Counted from the stretch's first letter, positions 1 to 6,014 are shown. The stretch is DNA of 6,962 bases from an uncultured Caryophanales bacterium (GCA_947065955.1 CAMSXY010000064.1:1-6962); one strand, 5' to 3'. The notes: generated by a model from the letters alone, not told the origin. Program-made: numbers and translations.

Positions 1-1136
1 GTGAACTTTATCATAGAGGCGTTGGAGAAACCAGCGATATTGTCTCTAAAGAAACTTATGATTTTATAGATCGTGGAGATAGAAAAGTAACTCTTCGACC
101 AGAGGGAACTGCAGGAATTGTTCGTAGTTTTATTGAAAATAAAATGCATGCAGATCCAAGTATTCCAAAAAAAGTTTGGTATTTTGGTCCTATGTACCGT
201 TATGAAAGGCCGCAAGCTGGAAGATATCGAGAATTTTATCAATTTGGTGTCGAAGCTTTTGGCAGTTCGGATCCTGCTTTGGATGCTGAGGTGATTAGTA
301 TTCCAGTTAATTTATATCAACTTCTTGGATTAAAAGGCATAAAGGTGAATATTAATAGTCTTGGTGATTTAGAGTCCCGTCAAAATTATAGGGAAGCACT
401 TATTCAATATTTTGAACCTCATAAAAAGGATCTTTGTGAAGATTGCCAAAGAAGACTTGAAAAAAATCCTCTTCGTGTTTTAGATTGTAAGGTCGATTCT
501 TCTTTAGATATTATGAAAAATGCACCTTGTATTTTAGATTATTTAAATGAAGAGAGTAAAAAACATTTTGAAGAAGTTCAAAAATATTTAGAAGCTTTAA
601 AAATTTCTTATACAGTAAATCCTAAAATCGTAAGAGGATTGGATTATTACACACACACTGTTTTTGAAGTGGAAGCGGATATTCAAGGATTTGGTTCGCA
701 AAATGTTTTGTGTGGTGGTGGAAGATACGATACGTTAGTAGAAAAAATAGGGGGACCTTCTACCCCAGGTGTTGGATTTGCACTTGGTTTGGAAAGACTT
801 TTAGAGGCCTTAGAACAGGAAAATATTACACTTCCTCATAAACATGGAATAGATCTTTATGTCATTCCTTTAAAAGAAGCAGAAAAGGCCTATGCTTTTT
901 CATTGGTTAATGCTCTTCGTATGAGTGGATTTACCGTAGATATGGATTTTCAAAATCGTAATATGAAGGCTAACTTTAAGCAAAGTGAACGTTTAGAAGC
1001 TAAATATAATTTGATCCTTGGAGAAGAAGAAGTCAAAACGGACGTTCTTACTTTAAAATCAAATGAAACCAAAGAAGAATTTAAAATTTCGAAAGAAGAT
1101 TTAATTGATTTTTTAGATGAAAATATAGAAGAATAA
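1..1136 (+). CDS. hisS: Histidyl-tRNA synthetase, 5'-truncated by the window edge
   Basis: Class II aminoacyl-tRNA synthetase that attaches histidine to tRNA-His in the cytosol. The reading frame is open from the window edge (first full codon at 3) to TAA at 1134-1136, giving 377 residues. The family is about 420 long, so roughly 40-50 N-terminal residues, including motif 1, lie outside. Upstream of the first ATG (144) the frame already encodes conserved HisRS sequence: ELYHRGVGETSDIV at 3-44 and LRPEGTA near 93-113. ATG 144 is therefore internal, not the start. Motif 2 (FGPMYRYERPQAGRYREF) covers about 183-236. The HisRS-specific RGLDYYTHTVFEV lies at 633-671, LCGGGRYD near 708-731, and motif 3 (GVGFALGLERLL) at 768-803. 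From about 846 to the stop is the C-terminal HGTP anticodon-binding domain. All catalytic signatures look intact. It is followed 10 nt later by aspS, an arrangement common in Bacillota. Identification is secure. Confidence 0.97.
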   Translation, partial: ELYHRGVGETSDIVSKETYDFIDRGDRKVTLRPEGTAGIVRSFIENKMHADPSIPKKVWYFGPMYRYERPQAGRYREFYQFGVEAFGSSDPALDAEVISIPVNLYQLLGLKGIKVNINSLGDLESRQNYREALIQYFEPHKKDLCEDCQRRLEKNPLRVLDCKVDSSLDIMKNAPCILDYLNEESKKHFEEVQKYLEALKISYTVNPKIVRGLDYYTHTVFEVEADIQGFGSQNVLCGGGRYDTLVEKIGGPSTPGVGFALGLERLLEALEQENITLPHKHGIDLYVIPLKEAEKAYAFSLVNALRMSGFTVDMDFQNRNMKANFKQSERLEAKYNLILGEEEVKTDVLTLKSNETKEEFKISKEDLIDFLDENIEE

Positions 1137-1146
1137 AGGAGAATTT

Positions 1147-2460
1147 ATGAAAAGAATACCTATCAATACATTAGCTCAACATACAAACGAAACTCTTACA
1201 ATAGAAGGTTTTGTAGAAAATATTCGTAATTTGCAGTATGTTCAATTTCTCATCTTAAAAGATGAAACAGGAAAAGTACAAATTACTATTGAAAAAAACG
1301 AAGAAAATCAAGAACTTACTTCTATTGTTGATAACCTTTCTTTAGAAAGTACAATTCGAGTAACAGGAACTGTTTTTGAAAATGAAAAAGTTAAATTAAA
1401 TGGAAGGGAAGTTGTTCCAGAAAGAATAGTTGTGACAAGTTTTTCCGAAAAAGAATTACCTCTTGCTATCAAAGATAAAGAGAATGCTTTAAGAGAAACT
1501 CGTTTAGATTATCGTTTTTTAGATTTGAGAAGAGAAGAAAATTATTTATTTTTTAAATGTCAAACTCTACTTGAAATGGCCCTTCGTGAATATTGGATAA
1601 AAGAAGGTTATTTAGAAATTCATAGTCCTAAAATTTCTGCTAAAGCGGCCGAAAGTGGGGCTGAGGTCTTTAGCTTAGATTATTTTGGACAAAAGGCCTG
1701 CTTAAGCCAATCTCCTCAATTTTATAAACAAATGGCTATGTCCTCTGGTTTTAACCGAGTTTTTGAAATAGGACCTGCTTTTCGAGCTGAAAATTCTCAT
1801 ACAAGTTACCATGCTACTGAAATTAATATGGCTGATGTCGAAATTTCTTGGATTCAATCAGAAGAAGATGTTATGGAAGAAGAAGAAAATTTACTTCGTT
1901 ATGCACTAACGCGTTTAAAAGATACTTATGGCGAAGAAATAAAAGAAAAATTTGGTGTAGAAATTAGTGATGTTTCTAATCCATTTCCACGAATCACCTT
2001 TGAACAGGCGAAAAAAATATTAAAAGAAGAGTTTGGGTATATTGGAGAAAACAAAGAAGATTTTGAAAGAAAAGAAGAAAATTTACTTTGTGAATATGCG
2101 AAAGAAAAGTATCATTCTGACTTTTTATTTGTTACAGCCTATCCTTTTTCTGCCCGTCCTTTTTATCATATGTTAGATGAAAAAGGACTTACTAAAAGTT
2201 ATGATTTATTATTTAAAGGAATAGAAATCACAACAGGATCGCAAAGGGAAAACCGAATCGATATTTTAGAAAAACAAGTAAAAGAAAAAGGAATTGCTCT
2301 TGAAGATTTGTCCTTTTATTTAGAATTCTTTCGTTATGGTTGTCCTCCTCATGGTGGGTTTGCGATTGGGATAGCAAGATTAATGATGCAAATTTTTGAA
2401 ATGGATAATATTCGAGAGGCTACTTTTATTTATCGTGGGCCAACGCGTTTAAACCCATAA
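1147..2460 (+). CDS. aspS: Aspartyl-tRNA synthetase, short archaeal/eukaryal type (possibly non-discriminating Asp/Asn)
   Basis: Class II synthetase that charges tRNA with aspartate. The N-terminal OB-fold anticodon-binding domain is about residues 1-105. The catalytic domain follows: RLDYRFLDLRR at 119-129, motif 1 region EIHSPK at 157-162, SQSPQFYKQ at 187-195, motif 2 FEIGPAFRAENSHTSYHATE at 206-225, GIEITTGSQRE at 358-368, FRYGCPPHGGF at 395-405 and motif 3 at 404-412. At 437 residues it lacks the roughly 150-residue GAD insertion of the standard bacterial enzyme (about 590 aa). The QSPQ(L/F)YKQ and PPHGGF signatures place it with archaeal-type AspRS, here called AspS2. In bacteria that type often also aspartylates tRNA-Asn, which GatCAB then amidates; this is inferred for the present case. 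Motif 3 reads GIARL where D/E-R is usual. AAGGAG at 1136-1141 overlaps the hisS stop and sits 5 nt before ATG, fixing the start. Confidence is high for AspRS and moderate for tRNA specificity. Confidence 0.93.
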   Translation: MKRIPINTLAQHTNETLTIEGFVENIRNLQYVQFLILKDETGKVQITIEKNEENQELTSIVDNLSLESTIRVTGTVFENEKVKLNGREVVPERIVVTSFSEKELPLAIKDKENALRETRLDYRFLDLRREENYLFFKCQTLLEMALREYWIKEGYLEIHSPKISAKAAESGAEVFSLDYFGQKACLSQSPQFYKQMAMSSGFNRVFEIGPAFRAENSHTSYHATEINMADVEISWIQSEEDVMEEEENLLRYALTRLKDTYGEEIKEKFGVEISDVSNPFPRITFEQAKKILKEEFGYIGENKEDFERKEENLLCEYAKEKYHSDFLFVTAYPFSARPFYHMLDEKGLTKSYDLLFKGIEITTGSQRENRIDILEKQVKEKGIALEDLSFYLEFFRYGCPPHGGFAIGIARLMMQIFEMDNIREATFIYRGPTRLNP

Positions 2461-2468
2461 GGAGTTTT

Positions 2469-3275
2469 ATGGAACCTTTAAAAGAAATTGAACGAAGTAT
2501 TATTAAAAAGTATCGAAAAGATATTTGGTCAAAATTTATAGAAGCTGTAAAAGAATATGAACTAATTAAAGATGAAGATCATATTGCTGTTTGTATTAGC
2601 GGAGGAAAAGATTCTTTTTTACTTGCAAAGTGTATGCAGGAATTAAAACGTCATGGGAAAATAAAGTTTGAATTAAAATTTTTAGTGATGGATCCTGGAT
2701 ATGAAAGCAAAAATAGAAAACAAATAGAGGATAATTTAAAAAACTTAGGAATTGAAGCAAGTATTTTTTCAACTTCAATTTTTTCCTATGTTGATACAAC
2801 CGATAACCCTTGTTATTTATGTGCGAAGATGCGAAGAGGGTACTTGTATCATGAAGCTAAAAAATTAGGGTGTAATAAAATAGCTTTAGGGCATCATTTT
2901 AATGATGTTGTAGAAACCATTTTATTAAATTTAATTTTTAATGGAGAATTTTCTAGTATGATGCCTAAATTAAAAAGTGATAATTTTGAGGGAATTGAAT
3001 TGATAAGACCTTTATATCTTATCCGGGAAAAAGATATTAAAACTTGGGCTAAAACGAATGGACTTACTTTTTTGGATTGTGCTTGTCAAATAACAAAGAA
3101 AAAAAGTGGAAAAAGAATGCTTATGAAAGATTTGACAGAACAATTAAATGCGATTTATAAAAATGCAGACAAATGTATTTTTCATGCCACAAAAAATGTC
3201 AATTTAAATACTATGATTGCTTATAAAAAAGATCAGAAAATACATCATTTTTTAGATTATTATAAAGAGGATTGA
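2469..3275 (+). CDS. TtcA-family PP-loop, Fe-S tRNA 2-thiolation protein
   Basis: Probable ATP-dependent tRNA thiolase of the TtcA/TtuA group, which adenylates a tRNA base and replaces its oxygen with sulfur using a [4Fe-4S] cluster. The PP-loop ATP-pyrophosphatase motif ISGGKDS is at residues 43-49, preceded by the helix ERSIIKKYRKDIWSKF (8-23). C115-YL-C118 and a third site at C204-A-C206 fit the three-cysteine cluster pattern known from E. coli TtcA. GHHFNDVVET at 141-150 matches the second conserved PP-loop signature, although many relatives have HHFDD. LIRPLYLIRE (178-187) is also typical. Length is 268 aa, against about 310 for E. coli TtcA. AAGGAG at 2459-2464 overlaps the aspS stop and lies 4 nt before ATG, so co-transcription with aspS is very likely. 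TilS (tRNA-Ile lysidine synthase) shares the PP-loop but lacks these cysteines, so it is the less likely identity. The thiolated position (C32 or another) cannot be read from sequence. Confidence 0.85.
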   Translation: MEPLKEIERSIIKKYRKDIWSKFIEAVKEYELIKDEDHIAVCISGGKDSFLLAKCMQELKRHGKIKFELKFLVMDPGYESKNRKQIEDNLKNLGIEASIFSTSIFSYVDTTDNPCYLCAKMRRGYLYHEAKKLGCNKIALGHHFNDVVETILLNLIFNGEFSSMMPKLKSDNFEGIELIRPLYLIREKDIKTWAKTNGLTFLDCACQITKKKSGKRMLMKDLTEQLNAIYKNADKCIFHATKNVNLNTMIAYKKDQKIHHFLDYYKED

Positions 3276-3328
3276 CTATTTTTTACAGGATAGAGGAGAT
3301 TTTCGTATTAGACAAAAAAAGAATTTGA

Positions 3329-3334
3329 TATAAT
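3329..3334 (+). promoter_or_regulatory. Extended -10 promoter of the YerB-like lipoprotein gene
   Basis: A perfect TATAAT preceded by TGA (TGn at 3326-3328) forms an extended -10 element. No -35 hexamer sits at the usual 16-18 nt spacing; the nearest match, TAGACA at 3309-3314, is only 14 nt away. Transcription should begin about 7 nt downstream, near 3341, only about 10 nt before the preferred ATG at 3351. Confidence 0.7.
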
Positions 3335-3340
3335 GGTATT

Positions 3341-3346
3341 GAGGTG
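3341..3346 (+). promoter_or_regulatory. Start-deciding ribosome binding site, lipoprotein gene
   Basis: GAGGTG lies 4 nt before ATG 3351. The alternative upstream ATG at 3333 overlaps the -10 hexamer and has no Shine-Dalgarno, so this site decides for 3351. It lies at or next to the predicted transcript 5' end. Confidence 0.65.
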
Positions 3347-3350
3347 TATT

Positions 3351-4376
3351 ATGAAAAAGTTATTAAAAGTATTTTGTATAATGCTTATCCCTGTTTTTTT
3401 AGTAACAGGTTGTGGAGAAAAAACAGAGTTGAAAGAAAGTGAACCTCCTAAAAAAGAGGAAAAAAAATTAAAAATTGTAGATTTGGATTCGGATTCTAGG
3501 AGTTATGCGGTTATGATTAATAATCATAATCAGGCAAGAGAAAATCATGCAGGTTTACAGGATGCCTATATTGTCTATGAAATTGTTGTAGAAGGGGGCA
3601 TTACTCGTTTTATGGCTCTTTTTAGAGATGTTAATCCAGAAAAGATCGGTTCTACAAGAAGTGCTAGACATTATTATTTAGACTATGCTATGGAAAATGA
3701 CGCAATTTATGTACATTTTGGTGGAAGTGATCCTGCCTATAATCAAATTTCTAGTTTAAAAATAAATGATTTAGATGGAAATTGGAAAGATCGTGATTAT
3801 TTTTATCGTGATCAGGATATTGTATTAAGTACTGGCAAAAAACCAAGTTATGAGCATACTGCATTTACCTCTATGGCAGAATTAAAAAAAGCTGCTTTAG
3901 CAAATAATTTTCGAACAACATCTACACAAGATTTACTATTACAATATAGTATAGAAGAAATTTCTTTAGAAGAAAAAGAGGGAAGTATTGTTGCTAATAC
4001 GGTTACGATTCCTTATTCTGACTATATGACAGCTTCTTATCAGTACGATGAAGAAAATAAAAACTATAAAAGATTTGCCAATGGGGCTCCTCATAAAGAT
4101 GGCATTACAAAAGAACAATATACTGTAAAAAATATTATAGTAGCGCAAATTGAAAATGTAGGCTATAATGGGAACTATTTACAAGATTTGAAAAATATCA
4201 CAACAGGAAAAGGTTATTATATTACGGATGGATATGCTGTTGAAATTACTTGGGAAAAGACTTCGCGTTCTGCTCAAACTGTATATCGCTATTTAAATGG
4301 AGAAGAAATTGTTGTAAATGATGGGAATACCTTTATTCAAATTCAACCAATAAAAAAAGAAACGACTTTTCAATAA
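3351..4376 (+). CDS. DUF3048 domain lipoprotein, YerB-like
   Basis: Predicted membrane-anchored lipoprotein on the outer face of the cytoplasmic membrane. From ATG 3351 the protein has 341 residues. It starts with a Lys-rich n-region (MKKLLK), a hydrophobic stretch (residues 7-19) and a lipobox VTGC with acceptor Cys21, then a charged Lys/Glu linker to about residue 40. The N-terminal DUF3048 part shows YAVMINNHNQAREN (52-65), DAYIVYEIVVEGGITRFMAL and EKIGSTRSAR (97-106). The C-terminal part shows NIIVAQIE and GKGYYITDGYAVEITW, as in YerB of Bacillus. Length matches the family. Its biochemical role is not established; an envelope or cell-wall function is only guessed. An upstream ATG at 3333 would add six residues but lies inside the promoter. 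The preceding gene ends 75 nt upstream with no clear terminator between, so some read-through from the synthetase operon is possible. Confidence 0.9.
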   Translation: MKKLLKVFCIMLIPVFLVTGCGEKTELKESEPPKKEEKKLKIVDLDSDSRSYAVMINNHNQARENHAGLQDAYIVYEIVVEGGITRFMALFRDVNPEKIGSTRSARHYYLDYAMENDAIYVHFGGSDPAYNQISSLKINDLDGNWKDRDYFYRDQDIVLSTGKKPSYEHTAFTSMAELKKAALANNFRTTSTQDLLLQYSIEEISLEEKEGSIVANTVTIPYSDYMTASYQYDEENKNYKRFANGAPHKDGITKEQYTVKNIIVAQIENVGYNGNYLQDLKNITTGKGYYITDGYAVEITWEKTSRSAQTVYRYLNGEEIVVNDGNTFIQIQPIKKETTFQ

Positions 4377-4399
4377 AGAACTTTTAAGTTCTTTTATTG
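4371..4399 (+). terminator. Weak hairpin at the end of the lipoprotein gene
   Basis: CAATAAAGAACTT (4371-4383) pairs with AAGTTCTTTTATTG (4386-4399), with one bulged T and a two-base loop. The stem contains the TAA stop at 4374-4376. It is nearly all A-T and no T-run follows (the next bases are A-rich), so it may be a 3'-end stabiliser or an inefficient terminator. The rest of the gap to 4573 is very AT-rich and shows only the next promoter. Confidence 0.4.
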
Positions 4400-4541
4400 T
4401 GTAAAAAAAAGTAAAGTAGAAAAATGTTAAGAACTAATATTTATAAGGCTTAATTCCTTCTTTTTTTCTTAAAATATTAAAAAAAATGGAAATTTTCTAT
4501 AAAGATGTATAAAAATAATTATAAAATATATGAAAATGTGA

Positions 4542-4547
4542 TATAAT
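4542..4547 (+). promoter_or_regulatory. Extended -10 promoter of the HD-domain gene
   Basis: A perfect TATAAT with TGA immediately upstream (4539-4541). The hexamer 17 nt upstream (TTATAA, 4519-4524) is a poor -35. The surrounding A/T tracts could act as an UP-like element. The predicted start near 4554 gives a leader of about 20 nt containing GAGGTG at 4560-4565, 8 nt before ATG 4574. Confidence 0.7.
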
Positions 4548-4573
4548 GTAGTAGTGTCTGAGGTGAATAGAAA

Positions 4574-5077
4574 ATGTATAAAATAGACTCTGATATAGAG
4601 TATAATAACATTGTTCAAAATATATTAGAAAATGAAGAATTTAATAAAATAAAAAAAATTGAACATCATGGTATTTCACGTTTTGATCATTCGCTTAAAG
4701 TATCTTACTACGCTTATCGTGTAGCAAAATTTTTAAAATTAGATTATTATGAGGTTGCAAGAGGTGGACTTCTTCATGATTTTTTCTTAAGTTCAGAGAA
4801 TCGCTCTTTTGGAAATAAATTTATATCTACTTTTAATCATCCTAAAAAGGCTGTAGAAAAGGCGCAAGAACAATTCTCAATCAGCGAAAAGGAATACGAT
4901 ATGATTCGTACTCATATGTTCCCAGTGAATTTAGCTATACCTAGGTATGCAGAAAGTTGGGTTGTAAATTTAGTAGATAAAGTCATTGGTTCTGGAGAAT
5001 TTTTGAAAAAGTTTGGATATAAATTATCTTATGCTGTAAATTTATATGTTATATTTTTATTAAATTCAATAAAGTAG
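4574..5077 (+). CDS. HD-domain protein, putative metal-dependent phosphohydrolase
   Basis: A 167-residue cytosolic protein of the HD superfamily, whose members hydrolyse phosphate esters (nucleotides, cyclic or hyperphosphorylated nucleotides) at a metal centre. The metal ligands are visible as H39 in the helix containing HHGISRFDHSLKVSYYAY (31-48), the H68-D69 doublet in GGLLHDF (64-70), and D135 in NLVDKV. H89, H114 (THMFP) and R36 are further conserved-looking polar residues, a pattern found in a widespread Bacillota family of this length. The substrate is unknown, and nothing nearby identifies it. The last 17 residues are hydrophobic (LSYAVNLYVIFLLN) and could pack in a helix or touch the membrane; there is no signal peptide. 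GAGGTG 8 nt upstream supports the ATG chosen. The gene stands alone between its own promoter and terminator. Confidence 0.82.
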   Translation: MYKIDSDIEYNNIVQNILENEEFNKIKKIEHHGISRFDHSLKVSYYAYRVAKFLKLDYYEVARGGLLHDFFLSSENRSFGNKFISTFNHPKKAVEKAQEQFSISEKEYDMIRTHMFPVNLAIPRYAESWVVNLVDKVIGSGEFLKKFGYKLSYAVNLYVIFLLNSIK

Positions 5078-5099
5078 ATTACCTTGTAATCTCTTTTTT
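5076..5099 (+). terminator. Intrinsic terminator of the HD-domain gene
   Basis: AGATTAC (5076-5082), loop CTT, GTAATCT (5086-5092), then C and six T. A 7-bp perfect stem plus T-run is a classical Rho-independent terminator. It starts inside the TAG stop at 5075-5077. Confidence 0.88.
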
Positions 5100-5111
5100 A
5101 TGAAAAAGGAA

Positions 5112-5117
5112 TATAAT
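5112..5117 (+). promoter_or_regulatory. Probable -10 element of the SIMPL-domain gene
   Basis: A perfect TATAAT lies just after the upstream terminator, with no TG extension and no good -35 at 16-18 nt. A start near 5124 would give a leader of about 20 nt. It falls inside the longer possible reading frame from ATG 5100, which argues against that start. Confidence 0.5.
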
Positions 5118-5130
5118 ATTTATGGAAAGA

Positions 5131-5136
5131 AAGGAA
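5131..5136 (+). promoter_or_regulatory. Start-deciding ribosome binding site, SIMPL gene
   Basis: AAGGAA, within AAAGGAAA, lies 8 nt before ATG 5145. The in-frame ATG at 5100 has only the terminator T-run upstream, so 5145 is the real start. Confidence 0.7.
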
Positions 5137-5144
5137 ATAGAATT

Positions 5145-5801
5145 ATGGAAATTATAGTTCAGGGAAAAGGAACGGATTTTTTTACGCCAGATCAGGTAAT
5201 ATTTAATATGAATTTTTTTATAAAAGAACAAACTTATGAAGGGACATTACAAAATGGAGTTCGAAGTGTCCAACAATTTGTAGATGAGATTCTTTTAAAA
5301 AATAATTTTAAAAAGGAAGATATGACAACGAGAAGTTTTGTGATTCGAGAAGAGACTAAATATAATGAAGTTACAAGAACTTATGATTTTGATGGCTATT
5401 CTTTTAGTCAAATGGCTTCTTTAAAATTTGATTATGATAAAGATTTAATGGCAACAATGATGGTTGAGATTACAAAATTAGAAAATCCTCCTATGCTTCA
5501 AATAAAATTTGGTTTAAAGGAAGAGGAGAAAAGTCGAAAGCAAGTACTTGTAAAAGCTTACCAAGATGCAGAAGAAAAGGCAAAAGCGATTGCAGAGGCT
5601 TCGCAAAAAGTATTAAAGATTTGTCAGAAAGTAGATTTTAAAACTATAGAGCCAGAATATGTTTCCAATACATTGATGGGTTCTGATATTATGTATGCTG
5701 AAAAGGTATATGATGGTGCTACACAGACTATCGTAAATACGTTTACTCCAGAAGATATTGAATTATCGGAGATCCTATATTGTGTATGGATTGCAGAATA
5801 A
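5145..5801 (+). CDS. SIMPL/DUF541 domain protein, cytosolic form
   Basis: A 218-residue protein of the SIMPL (DUF541) family, which in other bacteria includes periplasmic proteins linked to stress and of uncertain function. The start MEIIVQGKGTDFFTPDQV (1-18) is the usual family opening, a beta strand followed by G-x-G and a P-D. D83-GYSFSQ-89 matches the conserved GY.A.Q region, and the helix KAYQDAEEKAKAIAEASQ (137-154) matches the A..DA..KA..LA signature. There is no signal peptide or lipobox, so it should stay in the cytosol, unlike many Gram-negative members. The start at 5145 is preferred over the in-frame ATG 5100 because of the ribosome binding site, the family N-terminus, and a TATAAT between the two. 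Neighbours give no functional clue, and the gene is monocistronic between two terminators. Confidence 0.87.
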   Translation: MEIIVQGKGTDFFTPDQVIFNMNFFIKEQTYEGTLQNGVRSVQQFVDEILLKNNFKKEDMTTRSFVIREETKYNEVTRTYDFDGYSFSQMASLKFDYDKDLMATMMVEITKLENPPMLQIKFGLKEEEKSRKQVLVKAYQDAEEKAKAIAEASQKVLKICQKVDFKTIEPEYVSNTLMGSDIMYAEKVYDGATQTIVNTFTPEDIELSEILYCVWIAE

Positions 5802-5822
5802 ACATTGTTTGGTCTTCTATTT

Positions 5823-5860
5823 AAAAACTTTCCTGTGGTATTTCTAGGAAAGTTTTTTTT
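5823..5860 (+). terminator. Intrinsic terminator of the SIMPL gene
   Basis: AAAAACTTTCCT (5823-5834) pairs perfectly with AGGAAAGTTTTT (5846-5857) around an 11-nt loop. The T-run continues to 5860. The opposite strand also ends in a T-run, so it could be a backup terminator for minus-strand tRNA transcription. Confidence 0.9.
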
Positions 5861-5881
5861 GAGTATTAAAATTTTATAAAG

Positions 5882-5911
5882 TAAAAAGGACATTTTGTCC
5901 TTTATTTTTTT
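5882..5911 (-). terminator. Bidirectional terminator downstream of tRNA-Arg
   Basis: AAAGGACA (5885-5892) pairs with TGTCCTTT (5896-5903) around loop TTT. On the minus strand the stem is followed by a T-run (the A5883-5887 tract) and closes the tRNA transcript about 10 nt after its CCA. On the plus strand ATTTTTTT follows, so it also works as a second terminator for the SIMPL gene. Confidence 0.82.
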
Positions 5912-5912
5912 C

Positions 5913-5989
5913 TGGCGTCCCCGAGAGGATTTGAACCTCCGACACCGGCCTTAGGAGGGCCGTGCTCTATCCAGCTGAGCTACGAAGAC
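5913..5989 (-). tRNA. tRNA-Arg(CCU), reads AGG codons
   Basis: A complete 77-nt cloverleaf on the minus strand. The acceptor stem is GTCTTCG (5989-5983) with CGGGGAC, including two G-U pairs. The D arm is GCTC/GAGC. The anticodon stem CGGCC/GGCCG encloses loop CTCCTAA, with anticodon CCU at 5955-5953. The variable loop is GTGTC. The T arm is GGAGG-TTCAAAT-CCTCT with one G-U closing pair. The discriminator is G and CCA is encoded (5915-5913). CCU pairs with AGG, a minor arginine codon here: CGT and AGA are more frequent in the neighbouring genes, but AGG does occur. It is a solitary tRNA with its own promoter and terminator. Confidence 0.97.
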
Positions 5990-6005
5990 AAATGAATGTA
6001 TCTTT

Positions 6006-6014
6006 ATTATAACA
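6006..6014 (-). promoter_or_regulatory. Extended -10 promoter of tRNA-Arg
   Basis: On the minus strand the bases read TGTTATAAT, a perfect -10 with TG extension. It ends 16 nt upstream of the mature tRNA 5' end, so a start about 7 nt downstream leaves a short 5' leader for RNase P to remove. No strong -35 is seen. Confidence 0.72.

Noticed and set aside
2596..2799. 67-residue minus-strand open frame inside the TtcA-like gene
   Set aside because: It lies antisense to a well-conserved gene and has no family resemblance; an A/T-rich shadow frame.
3294..3310. Orphan GAGGAG that looks like a ribosome binding site
   Set aside because: No ATG/GTG/TTG start with an open frame follows at useful distance; the DNA continues into the next promoter.
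3966..4148. 60-residue minus-strand open frame inside the lipoprotein gene
   Set aside because: It is antisense to conserved DUF3048 sequence, and its Phe/Ile-rich content is what reverse reading of AT-rich coding DNA gives.
4400..4540. Possible small RNA or terminator in the AT-rich gap (AAGG/CCTT followed by T-rich bases near 4446-4468)
   Set aside because: The stem is only 4 bp, no promoter can be assigned to it, and such matches are expected by chance at this base composition.
5624..5893. 89-residue minus-strand open frame
   Set aside because: It overlaps the SIMPL 3' end and runs through two terminator hairpins; no ribosome binding site or family match.
5913..5989. tRNA-Arg as an integration site for a mobile element
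   Set aside because: No integrase, no repeat of the tRNA 3' end and no change in base composition are visible on either side.
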